A stretch of 11,778 nucleotides of DNA from JABDJL01 sp047614505 (GTDB lineage Bacteria > Pseudomonadota > Gammaproteobacteria > Xanthomonadales > SZUA-36), in the NCBI GenBank assembly GCA_047614505.1, contig JBLHGQ010000087.1, positions 1 through 11,778 on the forward strand, read 5' to 3'. The position numbers and the translations under genes are program-made. Under the pieces are notes generated by a model. That model worked only from the letters and a program-made list of their open reading frames with translations, ran no database searches and was not told the origin of the DNA. Positions 6,368-11,778 of the stretch are shown one piece after another (positions within the stretch are counted from its first letter, which is position 1; each line of letters begins with the position of its first letter).

Positions 6368-7966
6368 TCACTCTGATCCTATGTCCGATCGCCCGTTCTT
6401 ACGGCTTCCACGTTCCAGGGATTCGATAAGAGGCCCAAGATGTTGCTGGTAATTTTTCCAGCGCCCGATTGAACTTTGGAAAATGGGCTGGCGAACCTGC
6501 TGTTCGCTGGGCGTTTTGACCCTGCGATTTGTTTTGTGAAACGCCAGACAGTTTTCGTGAAAAGGAAGCTCACAATGATCGAGCAGTTTTCGGACCTCGT
6601 TTTCAGTATCGGTAATTAACTTTTCATAACTAAGCCGGTACATACGACCGGGGACAAGCTCTTCCCACCAATCCATCAGATCCTGGTAAAGCGAGTAATA
6701 ATCACCCAAGGTAGACAGGTTCCAGGCATAGGTATGCTCCCGGCCAAAGAGATTTTGGTAAATTGACGTGCACAGGTCCAGTGGATCACGCTCGCAAAGG
6801 ATAATTTTTGCATGTGGCATCGCGGCGGCTATCAAACCAACCCGCAAGTAATTGCTGGGCAATTTATCAATGACCTTTTCAGCAGAACCAGCATTGAACC
6901 TGAGCTTCTTGATATAGGCCTGGCTAACTTCGCGTATAAGCTCAGGAGAAACCGTTCCAGCATTCAGCGGAAAAGACTGGCCGGTAACACCCTCGACTGC
7001 ACGGTCAAAATAATGCATGTACTCAACCTCACCGGCACCAAAGGCCAGTGGGTGGGAGGCGAGAATTTGTTCTACCAGGCTGGTTCCGGATCTGGGCATG
7101 CCCAAAACAAACACCGGACTTGAATCGTCTACTGTAAAATCTTCGCAAAGCTTCAAAAACGAGTGATTAAACTCGGTTTTAAATGCCGCAAATTCGGCGC
7201 TTTGTTGCTCAATGGAAAAACCAAAAAGTTTGTTTTGTAAGTAATGAGCTTTTTGAAGAAAACCGAACGACTTGTCATATTGCTTCAGGTCATCGAAAAC
7301 TTTTCCCAGCGCGTATCCAAGAAGCAACTGTTCATAGTCCGGTAACGCCGCTGACTCAAACTCAGCTTCCATCCATCGGATGTTGTCGTTATATTCAGTC
7401 TGTTTCTGCAAAAAAGCCAGACTCCGGTGAGCGTTTACATTATCGGGTGCCAATTCGATTGACTTACTCAGACACTCAAACGCCGCTTGTTTATTCCCTC
7501 GAGCCTGCTCAAGCATACCCATTCTGGCATGGGAAATAGGATGATCCGGCTCCAGTCGCATAGCGTTTTGGAATGATTCAAATGCCATGTCCAGTTCACC
7601 CCGGTCAGTCAATATCAGGCCGAGGGTAGAATGTGCGATGACATTACCGGGCTCTGCGGCCACAACTTTATTCAGGCTGGTCTGAGCGTCCTCCAGCAAG
7701 CCTTCTTCATGTTGAATCATGCCAAGGCTGAGCGCACTTTCGATAATGTCCGGTCGAATTTCTACACTCTTGAGGATTAGTTCGATTGCCAGATCATTAC
7801 GACCATGGCTGCGATACATCATGCCCAGGGAGTAATTAGCATCATACTGATTTGGATCGCGAGCCAGAATATTTTGATAAATCGCGGCAGCCTGTTGGGG
7901 CTGATTATTTCTCAAATAGCCCAGAGCCTGGTTAAGTTCATTGTCGAATTTCAAAATTTCATTCAT
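6368..7966 (-). CDS. TPR-repeat sulfotransferase
   Basis: A 532-residue two-part protein. Residues about 8-180 form five tetratricopeptide-like repeats (for example QAAAIYQNILARDPN, then DLAIELILKSVEIRPD, DAQTSLNKVVAAEPGN, MAFESFQNAMRLEPDH, AAFECLSKSIELAPDN), a protein-binding scaffold. Residues about 285-510 form a Sulfotransfer_3-type domain: the PAPS 5'-phosphosulfate loop FVLGMPRSGTSLVEQIL (286-302), the 3'-phosphate region ILCERDPLDLCTSIYQNLF (389-407), and the C-terminal VKTPSEQQVRQPIF...GRWKNY block (483-506). Such proteins are common in proteobacteria; the acceptor is unknown, perhaps a protein, polysaccharide or small metabolite. No signal peptide is visible, so it is probably cytoplasmic. 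The start lacks a Shine-Dalgarno and lies only 8 bases after the stop of an fdhD remnant. First of a three-gene run with GFA and DUF819 genes. Confidence 0.92.
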   Translation of the reverse strand: MNEILKFDNELNQALGYLRNNQPQQAAAIYQNILARDPNQYDANYSLGMMYRSHGRNDLAIELILKSVEIRPDIIESALSLGMIQHEEGLLEDAQTSLNKVVAAEPGNVIAHSTLGLILTDRGELDMAFESFQNAMRLEPDHPISHARMGMLEQARGNKQAAFECLSKSIELAPDNVNAHRSLAFLQKQTEYNDNIRWMEAEFESAALPDYEQLLLGYALGKVFDDLKQYDKSFGFLQKAHYLQNKLFGFSIEQQSAEFAAFKTEFNHSFLKLCEDFTVDDSSPVFVLGMPRSGTSLVEQILASHPLAFGAGEVEYMHYFDRAVEGVTGQSFPLNAGTVSPELIREVSQAYIKKLRFNAGSAEKVIDKLPSNYLRVGLIAAAMPHAKIILCERDPLDLCTSIYQNLFGREHTYAWNLSTLGDYYSLYQDLMDWWEELVPGRMYRLSYEKLITDTENEVRKLLDHCELPFHENCLAFHKTNRRVKTPSEQQVRQPIFQSSIGRWKNYQQHLGPLIESLERGSRKNGRSDIGSE

Positions 7967-7974
7967 GGCGTTGT

Positions 7975-8058
7975 TTAAGCCAGCCTTTTCAGCGCGGTAA
8001 ACATATTATGCCTGCCCACGTCTTCTCGATGGGTAAGAATCTCGCCTCCCAGCCCTAA
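7975..8058 (-). pseudogene. fdhD remnant (REDVGRHN core)
   Basis: Read on the minus strand, the 27 open codons from 8058 to the TAA at 7975 translate to a peptide containing GGEILTHREDVGRHN, the most conserved segment of FdhD. An in-frame TGA at 8059-8061 closes it upstream. The DNA of 8014-8055 aligns without gaps to 9749-9790 inside the intact fdhD, with about 35 of 42 bases or slightly more identical and 16 identical bases in a row (8014-8029). After RHN the peptide departs from the intact gene and ends MFTALKRLA. It has no room for the rest of FdhD, so I read it as a decayed duplicate or recombination scar, not a working gene. A short leader peptide before the sulfotransferase gene, starting at the ATG at 8004, is a less likely alternative. 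Confidence 0.75.
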
Positions 8059-8064
8059 TCAACA

Positions 8065-8114
8065 GGATCAGAGTAAAGTGCCAGAACAAATTAATGTGGA
8101 ATATGACTCTGACC
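8065..8114. repeat. Imperfect inverted repeat GGATCAGAGT / ACTCTGACC
   Basis: Arms at 8065-8074 (GGATCAGAGT) and 8106-8114 (ACTCTGACC) are inverted copies differing by one extra A, separated by 31 bases. A related sequence (GGGGTCAGAA) occurs at 8244-8253 on the other side of the tRNA gene. The GGGGTCAGAGT type of motif resembles short dispersed palindromic elements of gammaproteobacteria, from memory; no transposase is present here. The remaining bases of 7967-8286 outside the fdhD remnant, this repeat, the tRNA and the hairpin show nothing I recognise. Confidence 0.4.
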
Positions 8115-8155
8115 ACTAGATTCAGTGAAGTTCGCTGATTTTTCCAAGAATTAAA

Positions 8156-8232
8156 TGGCGCGCCCGGAGAGATTCGAACTCCCGACCACCTGGTTCGAAG
8201 CCAGGTACTCTATCCAGCTGAGCTACGGGCGC
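8156..8232 (-). tRNA. tRNA-Arg (anticodon TCG)
   Basis: A complete 77-base cloverleaf on the minus strand. The acceptor stem pairs GCGCCCG (8226-8232) with CGGGCGC (8160-8166); the discriminator is G and CCA is encoded (8156-8158). The D arm contains GCTCAGCTGGATAGAG, the anticodon arm is CCTGG-CTTCGAA-CCAGG with anticodon TCG, and the T arm is GGGAG-TTCGAAT-CTCTC with one G-T pair. It decodes CGA and, if the wobble base is modified, other CGN codons. It stands alone between two protein genes on the same strand. Its 3' end points toward the sulfotransferase cluster, the side on which tRNA-targeted elements would insert. Confidence 0.97.
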
Positions 8233-8243
8233 ATTAAATATTT

Positions 8244-8253
8244 GGGGTCAGAA
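8244..8253. repeat. Third copy of the GGTCAGA-type motif
   Basis: GGGGTCAGAA, followed by TAAAAAA, lies 12 bases upstream of the tRNA 5' end. It matches the arms of the inverted repeat at 8065-8114 in the core GGTCAGA. It overlaps the T-tract side of the candidate terminator next to it. Confidence 0.3.
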
Positions 8254-8254
8254 T

Positions 8255-8276
8255 AAAAAACTTCATTGGCAATGAA
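8255..8276 (-). terminator. Candidate terminator after the 7TM-like gene
   Basis: On the minus strand, TTCATTG-C-CAATGAA (8262-8276) is a perfect 15-base palindrome, able to fold as a six-pair stem with a GCC loop, followed by G and six T (8255-8260). It begins 10 bases after the stop of the membrane protein gene, the right place for a rho-independent terminator. The stem is short and AT-rich, so termination may be weak. Confidence 0.4.
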
Positions 8277-8286
8277 TGTTACCCCA

Positions 8287-9408
8287 TCACTGCACAAGAG
8301 CGCGATTGAAATCCAGATCCAGTTCAAGTCGTGTTGCGTCTTCCTGGGACACTTGCAGGCTTTCTTTTAGTCTGTCCAGAAGCGAAATATGACCCTTGGT
8401 AATCTCGCCATAAGCCAATGTTTCTTCCACGGCTGCGCTGTACATCTGCAGACTGCGTGTATCGGCATAATCGACATTGTTAATGTCCGTACTCACCATG
8501 CTCGAAGAAAATCTATCTGCCCAGCTTTGTAAGGGTGTGAGGAACAGGGTCAGTAACGCTGAAGCGGCAAAACCAATGAGCCCACCGATCTGACTCGACA
8601 CCAAAGTATCGGCTCCTTCAGAAATCACATAAAACAAGGCAACAAATATGCCCGCACGGACACTGTTCTTGACCGTCGATTTTAGCCGAATTTCGATATC
8701 CAGCATCTGCAGTTTTAATATTCCATACGCTATTATGGGTATGTATATGAGCGTGGGGCCAACGTAGAGCTGGTCGATAAGGTTAGGCGCTTTCTCAACC
8801 CAGCCGGTGACCACAGATAGTAATACCACGGCCCAGGCTAAATCACGAAAACCGAATGCAAGTACGAAAGCGAGCGCTTTTTCCTTTGCCAACTTTGTCT
8901 TCGCCATTTTCACTCCAGCCAATGAAATAACAAAGATAGCGATAAACATGACGACCATCGCCTTGTACAGCAGCATATCAATTTTCATATCGGATTCAGC
9001 AATCTCTGAATTAAGCCCCGAATGAACCCACATGAACAAGGAAGTCACCAAAAACCCAATGATATAAAGCGTATATCGCCCTTTAGGCGTCGTCAGTGGT
9101 TTCAGAAATTTAATGGGCAATGCATAAGCCACGAAAATGGGATACAAAACCAGTAAAAGAAAATCACCCAGATGATGAATCATGTTCAAAACATATTGCG
9201 TGTCTTGCGGTATGTTGAAATTAAATAACAGTGGAAGACCTGAAGAGCTGGTTAGTACGGTTACTACTTCGATCAACAGCAAAACAATAAATCGTCTCGT
9301 GACCGTGGTCGGGGTTGCCTTTTTCCACAGGAAATAAGCAAATAGTAAGGACACCAACGCTGCGGCAATGGAAGTAAATCCCCAGGGATTAAGTTCAGAA
9401 AAACTCAT
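8287..9408 (-). CDS. Multi-pass membrane protein resembling a 7TM sensor without kinase
   Basis: A 373-residue protein with seven or eight hydrophobic segments (about residues 10-28, 38-60, 75-98, 110-130, 147-167, 178-202, 215-233 and 250-292). The stretch YGILKLQMLDIEIRLKST (228-245) followed by another membrane segment resembles the linker seen in 7TM-type histidine kinases and related sensors. After the last helix there is no histidine kinase, GGDEF, EAL or other output domain I recognise; instead a 75-residue acidic helical tail contains YSAAVEETLAYGEITKGH (323-340) and LLDRLKESLQVS (343-354), similar in style to small helical modules of the form ALEEALxDGxIT...LLxxLRxxLGIS. Start supported by AGGAG four bases before the ATG. 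A candidate promoter lies upstream and a weak terminator follows, so it may be its own unit. Function unknown; signal sensing is an inference from topology. Confidence 0.75.
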   Translation of the reverse strand: MSFSELNPWGFTSIAAALVSLLFAYFLWKKATPTTVTRRFIVLLLIEVVTVLTSSSGLPLLFNFNIPQDTQYVLNMIHHLGDFLLLVLYPIFVAYALPIKFLKPLTTPKGRYTLYIIGFLVTSLFMWVHSGLNSEIAESDMKIDMLLYKAMVVMFIAIFVISLAGVKMAKTKLAKEKALAFVLAFGFRDLAWAVVLLSVVTGWVEKAPNLIDQLYVGPTLIYIPIIAYGILKLQMLDIEIRLKSTVKNSVRAGIFVALFYVISEGADTLVSSQIGGLIGFAASALLTLFLTPLQSWADRFSSSMVSTDINNVDYADTRSLQMYSAAVEETLAYGEITKGHISLLDRLKESLQVSQEDATRLELDLDFNRALVQ

Positions 9409-9454
9409 GATGCTCCTGCCACTTCTTGCTCTTTTGTGTCCACATCTTGTTTAT

Positions 9455-9482
9455 AGCATATCACTGCTGATTCCTGTCGCAA
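9455..9482 (-). promoter_or_regulatory. Candidate sigma70 promoter for the 7TM-like gene
   Basis: On the minus strand, TTGCGA (9477-9482), a 16-base spacer and TATGCT (9455-9460) preceded by TGA, an extended -10. It sits in the 79-base gap between the fdhD stop and the start at 9408, and would allow expression separate from fdsA-fdhD. Pattern match only. Confidence 0.35.
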
Positions 9483-9487
9483 GACGG

Positions 9488-10279
9488 TTACCCCAGCCTC
9501 TCCGGCCCCGTATAAACATTGTGCCGGCCCGGCCGTGCAAACCCTACTAACGTAATCCCGCAGTGCATTGCAAAATCCACTGCCAGAGTGGTCGGTGCGG
9601 ACACTGCCGCCAGTAACTGGATACCCACAGCGGCAGCTTTGAACACCATTTCGTAACTGGCACGGCTGGAAACCACCAGGAATCCTTTTTGTGGTCTGAA
9701 TTCATTGCGCTTGAGGTAACCAATCAACTTGTCCAATGCGTTGTGTCGGCCCACGTCTTCTCGAAGAGTAATAATCTCACCTTCCAACCCGCACCATGCA
9801 GCGCAATGAGTGGCACCGGTCAAGGAGGCTAACGGCTGCTGAGTTGGCATTGCCTGCAAGGCTTTTTGGAGTATTTCGGGAGATACTTTCAGGCCCTCGC
9901 CAACTGGCTCCGGATAACGCATAGCCTGTTCCAAAGTCTCAGCACCACATAAACCACAACCCGTTCGCCCGGTCAGGTTACGTCGTTGAGTGCTAAGGCG
10001 ATCGTAACAGTGCTCAGAAACCGTCATCGCGACTTCAAGGCCCTGCTCGCGTGGAATGACACGGGTCGATATCAAATCAGATACCTCGTCGATAATGCCT
10101 TCAGTCAGGCTAAAGCCCAGGGCAAAATCTTCAAGGTCGGAGGGGGTCGCCATCATTACGACATGTGACAGCCGGTTATAGGTCATTGCCACCGGCAACT
10201 CGGTGGCAATGTGATCTTCTTTGCCTTGTTGCTCACCCTCACACCATTTGGCGACGGGTACGACTCGGGAATTACTCAT
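9488..10279 (-). CDS. fdhD: Formate dehydrogenase sulfurtransferase FdhD (FdsC-type)
   Basis: Transfers sulfur to the bis-MGD molybdenum cofactor before it is placed in formate dehydrogenase; without it the enzyme is inactive. With the start at 10279 the product has 263 residues, as expected (about 260-280). Motifs: ELPVAMTYN (27-35), DFALGFSLTEGII (51-63), TGRTGCGLCG with the paired cysteines C108 and C111 on the mobile loop, TGATHCAAW (154-162), REDVGRHNALDKLIG (173-187), SSRASYEMVFKAA (204-216), VSAPTTLAV (226-234) and GFARPGRHNVYT (246-257). A longer frame reaches 10414 but would overlap fdsA by over 100 bases and its added residues are unlike the family. The chosen ATG is 22 bases after the fdsA stop without a strong ribosome-binding site. 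fdsA-fdhD order is standard in fds operons. A partial copy of the gene lies at 7975-8058. Confidence 0.95.
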   Translation of the reverse strand: MSNSRVVPVAKWCEGEQQGKEDHIATELPVAMTYNRLSHVVMMATPSDLEDFALGFSLTEGIIDEVSDLISTRVIPREQGLEVAMTVSEHCYDRLSTQRRNLTGRTGCGLCGAETLEQAMRYPEPVGEGLKVSPEILQKALQAMPTQQPLASLTGATHCAAWCGLEGEIITLREDVGRHNALDKLIGYLKRNEFRPQKGFLVVSSRASYEMVFKAAAVGIQLLAAVSAPTTLAVDFAMHCGITLVGFARPGRHNVYTGPERLG

Positions 10280-10301
10280 GGACCGGCTTGATTGTCCTGA
10301 T

Positions 10302-11778
10302 TCAGACCCTTTCCCGTTTAGTCCGGGCGTGGGCCAGAAATTCTTCCTGTTTCTCGGTGAAGGCACCGTAATCTTTCTGCCATTCAGATGGCTGGGTGAC
10401 CTTGGTGCACTCAACGGCGGTAACCTTGTACTCAGGACAATTGGTAGCCCAATCTGAATTCTCCGTGGTCACCACGTTCGCACCGGTCAATGGAAAGTGA
10501 AATGTTGTGTAGACCACACCCGGTTGTACCCGGTCAGTGATCACCGCATGCAGTACCGTATCACCTGCCCTGCTGGCCACACCTACCCAGTCACCTTCAT
10601 TAATGCCACGATGTTCAGCATCAAAAGGATGAATTTCGAGCAAATCCTGATCCGCCCAAAGTGAATTGTGGGTTCTGCGGGTTTGAGCACCAACGTTATA
10701 TTGCGAAAGGATTCTTCCGGTGGTTAATAACAAGGGGTACTTACGGGTGGTGCGTTCATCGGTCGGAACAAATCCGGTAATGGCAAAATAACCCTTTCCA
10801 CGAACGAACTCATCAACGTGCATGGTCGGCGTACCGTCTGGTGCCTCTTCATTACATGGCCACTGAATGCTACCCAGACGATCAATTTTCTCGTAACTCA
10901 CGCCGGTAAATGTTGGTGTCAACCGGGCAATCTCATCCATGATTTCTGATGGATGCTTATAATTCATCGGGTAGCCCATTTCGTTGGACAACAACATGGT
11001 GACTTCCCAGTCCTGATATTGGGCCAGAGGCTCTATAACCTGTCGTACCGGCGAAATCCTTCGTTCTGCATTTGTGAATGTACCGTTCTTTTCAAGGAAG
11101 GAAGAACCCGGCAAAAACACATGCGCAAAACGTGCAGTTTCATTCAGGAAAATATCCTGAACGATAATGCACTTCATGGCTTTCAAAGCACTTTCTACGT
11201 GATGGGTGTTCGGGTCTGACTGGGCCACATCCTCACCCTGGCAATATAGGCCCATAAAGTGCCCGGATATCGCACCATCAAACATATTAGGAATACGCAG
11301 GCCCGGTTCGGCTTTTAATTGAACATTCCACTCCTGCTCAAAAAGGTTTCGCACACCCGGGTCAGAAACATGCCGGTAACCAGGCAGTTCGTGCGGGAAA
11401 GAGCCCATATCACATGAACCCTGAACATTGTTCTGGCCCCGTAATGGGCTCACACCAACACCCTCGCGACCGAGATTGCCGGTCAACATCGCCAGATTAG
11501 CAATGCCCATGACCATGGTAGAACCCTGTGTATGCTCACTAACCCCAAGACCATAATAAATTGCGCCATTTCGTCCGCCCGCAAAAAGGCGGGCTGCGGC
11601 ACGTAGTTCTTGAGCCGGAATACCGGTGGCACTTTCAAGCGCTTCAGGAGAGTTTTCCTCAAGGCTGATAAAGGAGCACCATTTCTCATATGCTGGAATT
11701 TCACAGCGCTCGCTTATATATTCATGATCCTGCAAGACTTCCGTCACAATTACGTGAGCCATGGCATTTACAAAAGCG
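10302..11778 (-). CDS. fdsA: NAD-dependent formate dehydrogenase alpha subunit, C-terminal half
   Basis: Catalytic molybdenum subunit that oxidises formate to CO2; electrons pass to FdsB, where NAD+ is reduced. The frame stays open to the window edge (A-F-V-N-A precede the internal MAHVIVTE), so about 491 residues of a protein normally near 950 are seen. The 5' end, with the N-terminal iron-sulfur domains and the Cys or selenocysteine metal ligand, lies outside. Visible motifs: GLGVSEHTQGS, SPLRGQNNVQGSCDMG, LPGYRHV, the cofactor region VFLPGSSFLEKNGTFTNAERR, then the C-terminal molybdopterin-dinucleotide-binding domain with LLLTTGRILSQYNVGAQTRR, EIHPFDAEHRGI, GDWVGVASRAG and the family tail TGANVVTTENSDWATNCPEYKVTAVE. 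The NxxxENSDWATNCPEYK ending is typical of FdsA/FdhF-like soluble enzymes. fdhD follows by 22 bases. Identity of the family is secure; assignment to the NAD-linked Fds type is supported by fdsD in the window. Confidence 0.95.
   Translation of the reverse strand, partial: AFVNAMAHVIVTEVLQDHEYISERCEIPAYEKWCSFISLEENSPEALESATGIPAQELRAAARLFAGGRNGAIYYGLGVSEHTQGSTMVMGIANLAMLTGNLGREGVGVSPLRGQNNVQGSCDMGSFPHELPGYRHVSDPGVRNLFEQEWNVQLKAEPGLRIPNMFDGAISGHFMGLYCQGEDVAQSDPNTHHVESALKAMKCIIVQDIFLNETARFAHVFLPGSSFLEKNGTFTNAERRISPVRQVIEPLAQYQDWEVTMLLSNEMGYPMNYKHPSEIMDEIARLTPTFTGVSYEKIDRLGSIQWPCNEEAPDGTPTMHVDEFVRGKGYFAITGFVPTDERTTRKYPLLLTTGRILSQYNVGAQTRRTHNSLWADQDLLEIHPFDAEHRGINEGDWVGVASRAGDTVLHAVITDRVQPGVVYTTFHFPLTGANVVTTENSDWATNCPEYKVTAVECTKVTQPSEWQKDYGAFTEKQEEFLAHARTKRERV

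Noticed and set aside
10280..10414. N-terminal extension of fdhD to 10414
   Set aside because: It would overlap fdsA by more than 100 bases, and its Ser/Arg/Gly-rich residues are unlike FdhD N-termini; they read as out-of-frame fdsA sequence.
10302..11762. fdsA as a complete gene starting at the ATG at 11762
   Set aside because: The frame stays open to the window edge with family-like residues before that methionine, and the product would lack half of the catalytic subunit.
1..11778. CRISPR array, integrase, transposase or toxin-antitoxin pair
   Set aside because: No regularly spaced repeats and no such protein motifs were found on either strand.

Overview
The window looks like a chromosomal segment of an aerobic or facultative proteobacterium, most likely a gammaproteobacterium. 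That placement is an inference from protein resemblances (an E. coli-like MoaB, a MobA/MoeA set, an NAD-type FdsA/FdsD formate dehydrogenase) and from a tRNA gene that encodes its own CCA end; no rRNA or other phylogenetic marker is present. All genes but one lie on the minus strand, so the region is transcribed from right to left.

Right part (about 9.4-11.8 kb): the C-terminal half of the formate dehydrogenase alpha subunit (fdsA, cut by the window end), followed after a short gap by fdhD, the sulfurtransferase that activates the molybdenum cofactor of formate dehydrogenase. Next comes a multi-pass membrane protein that resembles a 7TM sensor but has no kinase domain, preceded by a candidate promoter of its own.

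Middle part (about 4.7-8.3 kb): a tRNA-Arg(TCG) gene, copies of a short GGTCAGAGT-like repeat, and a 27-codon remnant that still reads as the REDVGRHN core of FdhD, 1.7 kb from the intact gene. After these comes a tight run of three genes: a TPR-sulfotransferase, a GFA/CENP-V zinc-fold protein and a DUF819 permease.

Left part (1-4.7 kb): a stand-alone fdsD (formate dehydrogenase delta subunit), a divergent gene for a small unknown membrane-anchored protein, then mobA-moaB-moeA-fhs, closely spaced and probably one operon. fhs (formate-tetrahydrofolate ligase) runs off the left edge.

Taken together, the window is a formate and one-carbon locus. FdsA and FdsD oxidise formate to CO2 with NAD+; FdhD, MobA, MoaB and MoeA make or mature the molybdenum cofactor that FdsA needs; Fhs links formate to the tetrahydrofolate pool. 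The usual fdsA-fdhD-fdsD order appears to have been interrupted by about 4.8 kb of unrelated genes, and the fdhD remnant inside that stretch suggests the separation involved a duplication or recombination event. I did not find a clearly new defence or mobile system; the strongest unexplained observations are the fdhD remnant, the displaced fdsD and the kinase-less sensor-like protein.
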